Source: Fen-1364 sp049515135
Lineage (GTDB): Bacteria > Spirochaetota > Spirochaetia > SZUA-6 > Fen-1364
Assembly: GCA_049515135.1 (NCBI GenBank)
Contig: JBEKUJ010000009.1
Coordinates: forward strand, 62,001-126,000
Direction: 5' to 3'
Length of the DNA stretch: 64,000 bases
Both the position numbers and the translations under genes were made by a program. The notes beneath the pieces were generated by a model. That model made no database searches and was not told where the DNA came from. It saw nothing but the letters and a program-made list of their open reading frames with translations. This document shows, one piece after another, positions 51,786 through 60,907 of the stretch. How positions within the stretch are numbered: position 1 is the first letter of the stretch; the number at the start of each line of letters is the position of its first letter.

Positions 51786-52676
51786 TCATTGAGTGGAGCT
51801 GCTTCCAGGGTTGGCCGGCTGACCCTGGGGAGCTGAGGCTGGTGCGGCGGCCGCCGAAGGGGCTGCCGGGGCAGGAGTTGATGGCGCCGGCTGCGACGAT
51901 GACGGGGCACCAGGCGAGCCAGGCTGTGCGGACGGGCCGGCCGCCGCAGCGGTCCCGGCAGAAACGGGCTGCGGCTGCTGGGCCTGCGGTGGAGAGCGCA
52001 GGGCATCAAGTGCGTCCTGGAGCTGGGGGAGGAAGAGCGATCCGGGATAGTCTTTGATCCCCGAGGTGAGGAACGCTTCCTGCTGCTTCGGGCTTTTCGA
52101 CGCTGAGGCGAGCTGCAGGAGAATGGCGGCCTGGACGTCATCAGGGCGCGCTGAGACCCCTTCGTTTCGCAGGTAGACGTCGTCTGAAAGCACTTTCTGC
52201 TGCGGATCATAGACGCTGACGTGAATGAACTGCATCCCGCCTGAGTCAGAATGGATGGCGAGCAAGGTCATTCGCGGGATCGTGGCAGTGGTGGCGGCAG
52301 TATTTCGCGGCACGCTGTAGATGATCACCTCCGTCGTGGTGACCGCAAGGATGGCATTGGACACCACGAGGTCTGCCCGAACCCAACCCTCCGCCCCCGT
52401 GTCACGCCGCGCCCGAAGCAGATCTCTGTCCTTTCCGTTCAGCGTGACATGGCGGGTCTGCCCCGTGAGGGCAAGCTTTTCTCCCAGCTGGACGCTTCCT
52501 TTCTGGGTGAGCACCGTGCCCGAGAAATCCCACAGGGCGAGATCCGGCACCAGGGAAAAACAGCTCTTGGAGTCCGCGATTGCAGCGGCAGGAGGCTCGG
52601 GGGACTGGCTTTTCTGGCAGGAGAGAAGGAGAAGAGCCGAGGCGACTGCAGAGGCGACGAACAGAGCGCGTCTCAC
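51786..52676 (-). CDS. Lipoprotein with SH3-like domain and Pro/Ala/Ser tail
   Basis: A 296-residue predicted lipoprotein, lipobox LLLSC (Cys20). A bacterial SH3-like stretch (about 50-110, GAEGWVRADLVVSN) may bind cell wall peptides; the last 75 residues are a low-complexity Pro/Ala/Ser/Gln tail. The start is a GTG with GGAGGTGGATC upstream, six codons inside the open frame. Function unknown. Confidence 0.7.
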   Translation of the reverse strand: MRRALFVASAVASALLLLSCQKSQSPEPPAAAIADSKSCFSLVPDLALWDFSGTVLTQKGSVQLGEKLALTGQTRHVTLNGKDRDLLRARRDTGAEGWVRADLVVSNAILAVTTTEVIIYSVPRNTAATTATIPRMTLLAIHSDSGGMQFIHVSVYDPQQKVLSDDVYLRNEGVSARPDDVQAAILLQLASASKSPKQQEAFLTSGIKDYPGSLFLPQLQDALDALRSPPQAQQPQPVSAGTAAAAGPSAQPGSPGAPSSSQPAPSTPAPAAPSAAAAPASAPQGQPANPGSSSTQ

Positions 52677-52709
52677 GATCCACCTCCGGTACACAGGAAA
52701 CCTGGCGGA

Positions 52710-52738
52710 ACGCTACCCCCCGGGCTTGCCCGTGTCAA
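52710..52738 (-). promoter_or_regulatory. Promoter of SH3-like lipoprotein gene
   Basis: Minus strand TTGACA (52738-52733, consensus), 17-base spacer, TAGCGT (52715-52710). The spacer contains a perfect palindrome CGGGC-TT-GCCCG (52721-52732), a possible repressor site. Confidence 0.6.
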
Positions 52739-52775
52739 GGAAACAGGATGCCTTGGCCTTCTTCAGTCCATGCGC

Positions 52776-53795
52776 TCAGTTCGCATAAGAGAAAAGCGGG
52801 TCAGTAATGGCAAAATAGTCTTTCGTGCCTGGCGTTACGTAAACTTTGTGATTGCTGTCCACCATGACGACGCCAAGACCAAGCTTGCTGCCCAGCCTGA
52901 TGCCGTCTGTTTTTCCCATACAGAACAGGGCCAGGCCGAAACCGTCTGCGTCCATCGAGGAGCTTGTGATCACGGTCACCGACACAAGGCCGTTGTCCGC
53001 GGGATAGCCGGTCCGCGTGTCCATGAGATGATGGTATCGCTTGCCATCCTTCATGAAGAAATGCTCGTACACCCCTGAGGTGACCACTGTCTTGTCGATC
53101 ACGCGCGCTATGCCAAGGTAATTCCCCCGCCCGGCTCCCGGGTCCTGGACTCCAATTCTCCATGGCTGCCCGGACTGCCCGTGACCCATGGCGAAGATGT
53201 CTCCACCAAGGTCGATGATGGCAGACCTGACGCCCCGTGCGGACAGAATGCGGACAGCCTCGTCCGCGGCGTAGCCTTTCACGAGCCCGCCAAGGTCAAG
53301 CTCCATCCCCGGCCGCTTGAGGAAGATGGTTTTCGCTGCGTCATCGAGCTCCACGTCGCGCCAGTTCACCAGCGCGCGGGCGGCAGCGATATCCGCCGGT
53401 TTCGGGACCTCGGGGTTGTCCTTGTTGATCTTCCAGACCTTGATGAGCGGCCCCACGGTCGGGTCAAAGAGCCCGTTTGAAAGCCGGGCAAGCTGGAGCG
53501 CTTTCTGTGTCACCGTGAAGACATCGTCTGTCACGTGCACCGGCCCCTTGCCTGCAGCCGCTGCTATTGCATCCAGCTCCGAGCCGGGCACTCCGACGCT
53601 CATGCGGCCGTGAATCTCGCGAAGGCGTTGGAAAGCGCCATCCAGGGTCTGCGTGTCCGCGTGGTCGTACAGCGTGATGGTGCAGGTGGTCCACAGGATT
53701 TCCTCAGTATGCGAAAGGGGGGCGCGCTGCGCGCAGCCAAGAGCCATTGAGCCGGCCACAACGACGGCAAGCAGGTGAGGGGCGCGCATTCTCAT
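52776..53795 (-). CDS. apbE: FAD:protein FMN transferase (ApbE family lipoprotein)
   Basis: A 339-residue lipoprotein, lipobox ALGC (Cys21). ApbE landmarks are LFDPTVGPL, LDLGGLVKGYAAD, DLGGDIFAMG and HLMDTRTGYPADNG. It attaches FMN to Thr in flavoproteins such as Rnf/Nqr subunits or periplasmic reductases. Its start overlaps the stop of the MinD-like gene as ATGA. No flavoprotein acceptor is seen nearby. Confidence 0.93.
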   Translation of the reverse strand: MRMRAPHLLAVVVAGSMALGCAQRAPLSHTEEILWTTCTITLYDHADTQTLDGAFQRLREIHGRMSVGVPGSELDAIAAAAGKGPVHVTDDVFTVTQKALQLARLSNGLFDPTVGPLIKVWKINKDNPEVPKPADIAAARALVNWRDVELDDAAKTIFLKRPGMELDLGGLVKGYAADEAVRILSARGVRSAIIDLGGDIFAMGHGQSGQPWRIGVQDPGAGRGNYLGIARVIDKTVVTSGVYEHFFMKDGKRYHHLMDTRTGYPADNGLVSVTVITSSSMDADGFGLALFCMGKTDGIRLGSKLGLGVVMVDSNHKVYVTPGTKDYFAITDPLFSYAN

Positions 53796-55450
53796 TCCTG
53801 GTCAGCAAGAAGCCTTTCGGCTCCCTCCCGAAATGCAACCGCCGTGGATCGGTAATCAAAACCGACGATCACGCTCAATCCGCCGTAGAGGGTCTCATGG
53901 AGGAAAGCAGTCAGCAGCTTCAGGTAGGCCCTGCCGTTGATGCGGGATTGCGGGTCTCGAAGGAGAAGATCGGGCAGCTTCAGCGCTTCCGCGATGGCCG
54001 CTATCTGGCGCACAAGGATCTGGTACAGGGCCTGCAGCGTCTTGAGGTAGCGCGTCCTGTAGCCTTCATCCCCCTCCACCAGTGTGCGGATCTGCCGGAA
54101 ACGGTCCCGCACCATCCTGCCTTTCTGGTTGCGTCTCCGTGGAATGAGGCCCCTGATCAGTCCGATCAGGGTCCGTGACTGGTAGAGCTTATACAGGGAG
54201 AAGTAGAACAGCAGCAGCGCGCCGTGGCTGCGCATCACTATGCTCCTGCGCGCGGCCCTGTTGGCAGTGACGAGAAACCGGCCCAGCTCCCTGTCCACGG
54301 CCCTGTCCTGTTCGGGGTTGGCTAACCCGCCCATGGCCCTTCGAGATACGTCGATCTGCCGGATCCGGTCGGCCAGGAGCCCTTCCAGGCGCACCAGTTC
54401 ATGACGCAGCGCGCTGCCTTTGACCCTTTCCAGGAAGGTCTCAAGCACCCGCTGCTCCGCGGGGGAGAACTGCGCAGCCCCGGTCTGGGTCCCGATGGGC
54501 TCTACCGCGGCAACAATGACTTCCCGGAGGTATGAGCCGAACCGGTCGATGTAGTCGGCGGGTCTGCCAATGACGGGATGACGCTGGGCATACAAGGTGA
54601 GGACCTCGCGTACGCCGCGCGGAACGTTCAGGCCGCGTGAGGCATGGGAAAGCAGCCTGCCATGGACATGCTGCAGGCTGTCCTTCATGCACGAGAGGAC
54701 GTGGAGGACCGGGTTGGGCTCACCCTGCAGGAGGTCCAGCGCAGGGTCTTCCGGGATGAAAGCGAAATCCGACAGCAGACTCCTCTCCCGGGGGGAAAGC
54801 CTTTCCGAGGGATCCACGAACCTGTTGTAGTTGCCGGCAACGTCGGCGGGGTTGAAACCGTCCCTGACCACCGAGGAATACCGATTGTGCCAGATGTTGA
54901 TGGCCGTGCCGGGATACAACCTTTGGACCTCTTTGACGTACGCGCCGGCCGACGCATGTGCGGTAGGCTCGGGGTTTGTCACCAGGACCAGCCGTTTCAT
55001 GAACGGAAGGTAGACGAGGTTGTCCTCGTAACTCATCCCAGCCGGCATGTCGAAGATGAGGAGATCGAAAAGCCTGTCCACGTCCTGCAGATGGAGGCGA
55101 TAGATCTTTTCCAGCATCCCTGCGGCCTCTCCGCGGGCCAGCTTCTGAAACGGGAAAAGGATTTCCAGGCCTTTGAACACGGGCATCTGGTATTCGGCCA
55201 TGCCTTCCCCGCTGCGCGTGGCCAGCCGGGCGCCGCCGGTGAACACCTGCTCGGAGTCCTGGAGGTCCAGGAGGGCTGCGACGTCAGAAAGAGGGTCCAG
55301 GTCGACAAGCCCGACCCGCATGCCCTTTCGCGCGTAGTAGATTGCCAGGTTGCACGACGTTATGGTCTTCCCCACGCCTCCCTTGCCTGAGCTGATGGCG
55401 ATGGACTTGCCGATGACACTGCGCAGAGTGGCGCTGTCAGCCTCAGTCAT
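53792..55450 (-). CDS. MinD/ParA-like ATPase with large C-terminal domain
   Basis: A 552-residue protein. Residues 13-270 are a MinD/FlhG-type ATPase: deviant Walker A SGKGGVGKT (21-29), LVDLDPLSDVAALL, FDMPAG (Walker B), NPEPTA. From about 280 to 552 is a helical, Arg-rich domain that I do not recognise; it contains a short hydrophobic segment near SHGALLLFYFSLYKLYQ. Membership in MinD/FleN-like positioning proteins is likely; the C-terminal domain is the odd part. The frame opens 350 codons upstream, but ATP-domain alignment puts the start at MTEADS. Coupled to apbE. Confidence 0.8.
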   Translation of the reverse strand: MTEADSATLRSVIGKSIAISSGKGGVGKTITSCNLAIYYARKGMRVGLVDLDPLSDVAALLDLQDSEQVFTGGARLATRSGEGMAEYQMPVFKGLEILFPFQKLARGEAAGMLEKIYRLHLQDVDRLFDLLIFDMPAGMSYEDNLVYLPFMKRLVLVTNPEPTAHASAGAYVKEVQRLYPGTAINIWHNRYSSVVRDGFNPADVAGNYNRFVDPSERLSPRERSLLSDFAFIPEDPALDLLQGEPNPVLHVLSCMKDSLQHVHGRLLSHASRGLNVPRGVREVLTLYAQRHPVIGRPADYIDRFGSYLREVIVAAVEPIGTQTGAAQFSPAEQRVLETFLERVKGSALRHELVRLEGLLADRIRQIDVSRRAMGGLANPEQDRAVDRELGRFLVTANRAARRSIVMRSHGALLLFYFSLYKLYQSRTLIGLIRGLIPRRRNQKGRMVRDRFRQIRTLVEGDEGYRTRYLKTLQALYQILVRQIAAIAEALKLPDLLLRDPQSRINGRAYLKLLTAFLHETLYGGLSVIVGFDYRSTAVAFREGAERLLADQE

Positions 55451-55521
55451 GATGGATCGCACGAGGTCCTGGAATGGCTGCGATCCGTTTCCGGTTCTTT
55501 CAATGGTGGCGCGTTCCACGG

Positions 55522-55550
55522 TTGCATGATAGTGCATGTTTCGCGATAGT
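55522..55550 (+). promoter_or_regulatory. Promoter of SAM hydrolase family gene
   Basis: TTGCAT (55522-55527), 17-base spacer, GATAGT (55545-55550). GATAGTG occurs twice (55528 and 55545). Leader of about 11 bases. Confidence 0.4.
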
Positions 55551-55567
55551 GAAAGGCGATCCTGCCT

Positions 55568-56422
55568 ATGCGCAATGCCTGTATTGCCTTGCTCAGCGAC
55601 TTCGGGTCCCGCGACGTGTATGCGGGCGTGATGAAGGGTGTGATTGCGACCATTTCGCCCCGCGCGCGTCTGATCGACCTCACCCATGAGATTCCTACCG
55701 GAGATGTGCGCCAGGCCGCGTTCCGCCTCTGGCAGGCGCGTCCCCACATGCCGCCGGGCACCATCTTCCTGGCCGTTGTGGATCCCGGGGTGGGAACAAG
55801 CCGTCGGCCCCTTGCAATCCGTTGTGAGGATTTTTCCCTTGTCGGCCCGGACAACGGCATCTTCACATACCTCCTCGGAGCGCGGGGTGCAGAGCGGCCC
55901 GTGGAAATCACGAACTTTGACCGCCTGGCCTGGCGCCGGGCGCGACGGCAGAGCAGCACGTTTCATGGCCGTGACGTCTTTGCCCCGGCTGCGGGACTTC
56001 TTGCCCTGGGGTCGGACGTCGATGAGCTGGGACCCGAGGCGGGCGATCTGGTCAAGATCCCTCTGCCACGGCTTGTCTGTCTGGAATCCGAAGAATCGCT
56101 CCGCGGGGAAACGATGTTCCAGGACAGGTTCGGGAACTATGTGACGAGCATCGGCGCCTTGGCTCGGGCGGGGGATGTGCTGCGCCTTGATCCATGGGTT
56201 CCCGGCTGCCCGTCGCTGACCCTTCCGTCTCCCCGGTTGCGCGTCCAGCTCGGCGACGGCCGCACTCTGCCCCTCGTGCGCGCGTTTGCCGATGTTCCCG
56301 TTGGCTCTGCGCTTGCCTATGTAGGCAGCGACGGCCTGCTGGAAATCGGAGTCAACCAGGGAAGTGCCGCAGATTCTCTCAGCCTCACTTCGGGCATGGA
56401 GGTCGTCTTGGCCTGGGGTTGA
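55568..56422 (+). CDS. SAM hydrolase / SAM hydroxide adenosyltransferase (DUF62)
   Basis: A 284-residue DUF62 protein, related to fluorinase: SDFGSRDVYAG, DLTHEIPTGD, VVDPGVGTSRRPL, GPDNGIF and FHGRDVFAPAAGLLA, then FQDRFGNYVTSI. These enzymes hydrolyse S-adenosylmethionine to adenosine and Met. The three active residues Asp11 (first strand), Arg and His of FHGRD are present. Divergent from the MinD-like gene. Confidence 0.9.
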   Translation: MRNACIALLSDFGSRDVYAGVMKGVIATISPRARLIDLTHEIPTGDVRQAAFRLWQARPHMPPGTIFLAVVDPGVGTSRRPLAIRCEDFSLVGPDNGIFTYLLGARGAERPVEITNFDRLAWRRARRQSSTFHGRDVFAPAAGLLALGSDVDELGPEAGDLVKIPLPRLVCLESEESLRGETMFQDRFGNYVTSIGALARAGDVLRLDPWVPGCPSLTLPSPRLRVQLGDGRTLPLVRAFADVPVGSALAYVGSDGLLEIGVNQGSAADSLSLTSGMEVVLAWG

Positions 56423-56446
56423 CCCCGGGCTCTGCCGCTCCCTGTT

Positions 56447-56476
56447 TTGACTGACCACCTTCTCTTTCAGTAAGTT
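56447..56476 (+). promoter_or_regulatory. Promoter and palindrome of PLP synthase-rhodanese operon
   Basis: TTGACT (56447-56452), 18-base spacer, TAAGTT (56471-56476). The -10 lies inside a perfect 14-bp palindrome CAGTAA-GT-TTACTG (56468-56481), a likely operator. Confidence 0.55.
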
Positions 56477-56498
56477 TACTGAACAGATCGGAATAGTC

Positions 56499-57467
56499 AT
56501 GAATCACACGACACGTGTTTACAACAGTATCGTCGAGATGCTTCCCGATGAGGCAAACCCTTCCCCCATGGTACGCCTCAACCGCCTGGCGTCAACGGAC
56601 GGGCTGCCCTTGTACGCCAAGTTGGAATGGATGAACCCTTTCGGCTCCGTGAAGGACCGCGCTGCGTTTGAGATGCTGCGGGACCTCGAGGAGAGGGGGG
56701 CTCTGGAAGGCGGCAAGGGGATAGTCGAGCCGACCTCAGGAAACACCGGAATCAGCCTTGCGGCCCTTGGCGCCGCGCTTGGCCATCCGGTGCGGGCCGT
56801 GGTTCCTGAAAGGGTCCCGGACGAGAAAAAGGCAATTCTCAGGATCCTGGGCGCGGAGCTCGACGTTGTCGCTGACGCGCTCTGCCCGATGCCCGGACAG
56901 AACGGCGGCGGCACGATCAACCTGGCAAAGACTCATGTAAAGGCGCGCCCGGACAGGTACGTCATGCCCAACCAGTACGAAAACCAGCAGAATGCCCGAG
57001 CGCACTTCCGCACCACAGGCCCCGAGATCTGGCGCCAGACCGAGGGGAAAGTAACGCACCTGTTCGTTTCCCTCGGCACCTGCGGGACGGTCTCGGGAAC
57101 GAGCCGGTTCCTCAAGGAGAAGAACCCTGCCATCAAGGTCATCGCGGTTCAGCCCTCCCAGGGACATGACATCCCGGGGCTGCGGAATGTCTCTGAGCTG
57201 GAGGTCAGCGCGCTGTACGATCCATCGCTTATCGATGAGATTGTGGAAATACCCTTTGAGGTGGCGTATGCCCGGGTTCTCGATCTGTGCCGGCAGGAGG
57301 GCCTGCTGGCAGGGCCGAGCTCGGGGCTCATCCTGGAAGGGGCGCTTCGCGCGCAGAAGCAGGGCGCCGCAGGTCTGGGGGTGATGATTTTTCCGGACGG
57401 GCTTTTCAAGTACGTGGAGCATATCGCGAAACACATACAGGGCATTGCAGAAATGGCCCAGGTATAG
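56499..57467 (+). CDS. Cysteine synthase / CBS-like PLP enzyme
   Basis: A 322-residue fold-type II PLP enzyme: PLP Lys52 (GSVKDRA), SGNTG (80-84) and GTCGTVSG for the phosphate. The Pro-Met-x-x-G-G-T end of the Lys strand differs from E. coli CysK, and the N-terminus (LPDEANPSPMVRLNRL) and QYENQQNARAHFRTTGPEI resemble O-phosphoserine sulfhydrylase/CysM-like forms. It would make cysteine from an activated serine; the acceptor is uncertain. A rhodanese follows 15 bases later. Confidence 0.87.
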   Translation: MNHTTRVYNSIVEMLPDEANPSPMVRLNRLASTDGLPLYAKLEWMNPFGSVKDRAAFEMLRDLEERGALEGGKGIVEPTSGNTGISLAALGAALGHPVRAVVPERVPDEKKAILRILGAELDVVADALCPMPGQNGGGTINLAKTHVKARPDRYVMPNQYENQQNARAHFRTTGPEIWRQTEGKVTHLFVSLGTCGTVSGTSRFLKEKNPAIKVIAVQPSQGHDIPGLRNVSELEVSALYDPSLIDEIVEIPFEVAYARVLDLCRQEGLLAGPSSGLILEGALRAQKQGAAGLGVMIFPDGLFKYVEHIAKHIQGIAEMAQV

Positions 57468-57482
57468 AGGAAGGAGGATCTC

Positions 57483-58325
57483 ATGCCATACGCTCATCCC
57501 GAGGTGCTCGTTGAGACCGACTGGGTGAAAGAAAATATCGGCAAGCCGGGGATCAGGCTTGTGGAAGTGGATGTCGACCTGCAGGCATACGAAGCCGGAC
57601 ACATTCCGGGGGCCGCAGGCTTCAACTGGCAGAAAGACCTGCAGGACCAGCTCTCCCGTGACATCATCAGCCGCCAGGCTTTTGAGAAGCTCCTTGGCGG
57701 AGCAGGGATCTCCCCGAAGGACACGGTGGTGCTCTACGGGGACAACAACAACTGGTTTGCGGCCTACGGCTTCTGGCTGTTCAAGATCTACGGGCATGAG
57801 AGCGTGCGGCTCATGAACGGAGGCCGGCAGAAGTGGCTCAACGAGCAGGACAAGCCTTTCACCACCGACAAGCCTTCCTTTCCGCCCGTGACATATGCTG
57901 CCAAGGCTTCCAACGAGGCTCTGCGGGCCCGTCTTGCCGAGGTGATGAAGATTAGCGGAAAGCCAAACCCGAACCTGGTGGACGTGAGGAGCCCTGATGA
58001 ATACACGGGGAAGATCATTGCGCCGCCCGGCATGACCGAGACCGCCCAGCGGGCTGGGCACGTCCCCGGGGCGGCGAACGTTCCCTGGAGCAGCGCCGTG
58101 GACAAGGACGGCCGGTTCAAGAGCGTGGAAGAGCTCTCCGAGATCTACCTGAAAAAGGCCGGGATCGATCCGAAGAAACCCGTGATCGCCTACTGCCGCA
58201 TCGGTGAGCGGTCGAGTCACACGTGGTTCGTGCTGAAATACCTCCTGGGAATAGACACCGCCAAGAACTACGACGGCAGCTGGACAGAGTACGGGAACGT
58301 CGTGGGCGCGCCGATAGAAAGGTGA
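57483..58325 (+). CDS. Thiosulfate/3-mercaptopyruvate sulfurtransferase
   Basis: A 280-residue tandem rhodanese. The N-terminal domain is inactive; the C-terminal one has Cys238 in the loop CRIGERSS, which fits thiosulfate sulfurtransferases better than the CGSGVTA of mercaptopyruvate enzymes. It would pass sulfane sulfur, possibly for cysteine handling with the PLP synthase upstream. Confidence 0.9.
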   Translation: MPYAHPEVLVETDWVKENIGKPGIRLVEVDVDLQAYEAGHIPGAAGFNWQKDLQDQLSRDIISRQAFEKLLGGAGISPKDTVVLYGDNNNWFAAYGFWLFKIYGHESVRLMNGGRQKWLNEQDKPFTTDKPSFPPVTYAAKASNEALRARLAEVMKISGKPNPNLVDVRSPDEYTGKIIAPPGMTETAQRAGHVPGAANVPWSSAVDKDGRFKSVEELSEIYLKKAGIDPKKPVIAYCRIGERSSHTWFVLKYLLGIDTAKNYDGSWTEYGNVVGAPIER

Positions 58326-58368
58326 GAGCCGCGGGCCCCGCCCCGGTCTCGGAGGAAAGGGCCCGACC

Positions 58369-59178
58369 ATGGCAGGAGCGCAGAAGTTCTATCTCGTCAC
58401 CGGAGCTTGCGGCGGGCTGGGATCGGCCGTGACAGACATGCTTGTCGCAGGCGGGGCTTGCGTATTCGCCGCTGACGCAGACAAGGGGGCCCTCAGTCGA
58501 TTTACCCTGGCAGATCGCGTCCGTCCACTGTCTTTGGACGTGAGGGATTCCCTTTCCCTCCGCGCAGCCTGCACGACAATCCAGCAGTCTGCCCCGAGCC
58601 TTGACGGAATCGTCTGCGCGGCCGGCATTTACGTCGGAGGGCCTCTTCTCGATGTGGCCGAGGAGGAGATCCGCAGGGCCCTGGACGTGAACGTGATGGG
58701 CGCCGTCCTTGTGGTGAAGGAGCTTTTCCCCCTCCTCAAGGAGGGGAGCAGGCTGGTTTTCCTGTCCTCCGAATCAACCCGCGCGGCGCTGCCCTTTACA
58801 GGGCCGTACGTCATGAGCAAGCGCGCCCTGGAGGCGTTTGCTGACACCCTGCGGCGTGAGCTCCTTCCCCTGGGAATCCGCGTGACCATCATCCAGCCGG
58901 GCGCCATTCGGACGCCTCTGCTTGCAAGCGCGGCGCAGAGCCTCACGAGCGATTCCGGACTGCCGGTGTATCGCAAAGGCAAGCAGAGCGCCGCTTCCGT
59001 GCTGCAGAAAGAAATGGAGACAGGGTTGGAACCTGCCCGGGTGGCGCGCAGAATTGTCCACGCTCTGGAAAGCCGAAGGCCCATGCTTCTCTTGCGGGTC
59101 GGCAACGACCCCGTGAGGGCGCTCCTGAGCCGTCTGCCTGCACTCTGGATCGACGGGCTTGTCCGAAGGTTCCTGTAA
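58369..59178 (+). CDS. Short-chain dehydrogenase/reductase
   Basis: A 269-residue classical SDR: TGACGGLG cofactor loop, CAAG-like AAGIYVGG, active Ser in LSSESTRAALP, YVMSK (Tyr, Lys), and a C-terminal extension LLLRVGNDPVRALLSRLPALWIDGLV, hydrophobic, perhaps membrane touching. Substrate unknown. It ends directly before the GAPDH terminator. Confidence 0.85.
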   Translation: MAGAQKFYLVTGACGGLGSAVTDMLVAGGACVFAADADKGALSRFTLADRVRPLSLDVRDSLSLRAACTTIQQSAPSLDGIVCAAGIYVGGPLLDVAEEEIRRALDVNVMGAVLVVKELFPLLKEGSRLVFLSSESTRAALPFTGPYVMSKRALEAFADTLRRELLPLGIRVTIIQPGAIRTPLLASAAQSLTSDSGLPVYRKGKQSAASVLQKEMETGLEPARVARRIVHALESRRPMLLLRVGNDPVRALLSRLPALWIDGLVRRFL

Positions 59179-59205
59179 AAAAAAAGCCCCGGCGCGCCGG
59201 GGCTT
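59177..59205 (-). terminator. Terminator of gap
   Basis: Perfect stem AAGCCCCGGCG/CGCCGGGGCTT at 59184-59205; read on the minus strand it is followed by nine T. It lies 17 bases behind the GAPDH stop. Confidence 0.9.
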
Positions 59206-59222
59206 GCACATGATGCTCTCTT

Positions 59223-60284
<1,062 letters not shown>

Positions 60285-60314
60285 CTCATGTTTCTCCTTC
60301 CCCGACTCGCTCTC

Positions 60315-60761
60315 TCAGGAATCTTCCAGGAGCTTGTAGACCGCGTCGGTTGTGTCCGCCTGGATGATCGCCCTGCGTTTTTCTTTGTTGCGGATGATGA
60401 GGGTGAGCTTTGCCAGAATGCGAAGATAGTTCTCATGCTCTTCGGGGCCTGCGATCAGGAAAGCGAGGTGAACTGGCTTTTCGTCCAGGGACTGCCATTC
60501 CACCCCGTCGCGGAAGACCCCGATTGTTATGAAGAAGTCCTTCACCCACCTGCTCTTGATGTGCGGGATTGCGACGTTCTGGCCGATCCCCGTGGTGACG
60601 ATGTATTCCCTGTCCAGGACGGCAGTCTGGAACTGCTCGAAATCGATGACATGCCGCGGGTCATCTGAAAGCTCGATGAGCTTGGCCAGGGCATCCTGCT
60701 TGTCCTTGGCTGCGAGGAAAGCGATCCTCTCCCGTGCAATGTAGTCTTTTAAATTGATCAT
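60315..60761 (-). CDS. PTS EIIA-like protein (fructose/Ntr type)
   Basis: A 148-residue EIIA type 2 domain with phosphorylatable His67 (NVAIPHIKS), stand-alone and without EIIB/EIIC. Such EIIA proteins are usually regulatory (PTS-Ntr). The frame is open far upstream, but the start is fixed by a TACACT box ten bases ahead. It lies 30 bases before gap, so it may be part of glycolytic control. Confidence 0.87.
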   Translation of the reverse strand: MINLKDYIARERIAFLAAKDKQDALAKLIELSDDPRHVIDFEQFQTAVLDREYIVTTGIGQNVAIPHIKSRWVKDFFITIGVFRDGVEWQSLDEKPVHLAFLIAGPEEHENYLRILAKLTLIIRNKEKRRAIIQADTTDAVYKLLEDS

Positions 60762-60771
60762 CTCGGTGCGC

Positions 60772-60800
60772 AGTGTAGCAGTTTGGAAAGTTTGCGGCAA
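60772..60800 (-). promoter_or_regulatory. Promoter of EIIA-gap, leaderless type
   Basis: Minus strand TTGCCG (60800-60795), 17-base spacer, TACACT (60777-60772), ten bases to the ATG at 60761. No ribosome binding site. Confidence 0.5.
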
Positions 60801-60819
60801 GCGTAGCCAGGGATGGCGA

Positions 60820-60876
60820 GGTCGGCCCCGCCGCGCTCTGCGGGGTTGCGCGGCGGGGATGGCCGAAAGGCCGACC
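60820..60876. repeat. Nested GC-rich hairpins
   Basis: CCCCGCCGCGC (60826-60836) pairs perfectly with GCGCGGCGGGG (60848-60858); outside it GGTCGGCC (60820-60827) pairs with GGCCGACC (60869-60876), and GGCC-GAAA-GGCC forms a small tetraloop hairpin (60861-60872). The spacer is 146 bases between the neuB-like stop and the EIIA start. Confidence 0.7.
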
Positions 60877-60907
60877 AGCGCAGCCGAAGGCCGCGCGGAA
60901 GGCCACG

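Noticed and set aside
55451..56500. 350-codon N-terminal extension of the MinD-like frame.
   Set aside because: It is antisense to the DUF62 gene, whose motifs are complete; the extension has no domain.
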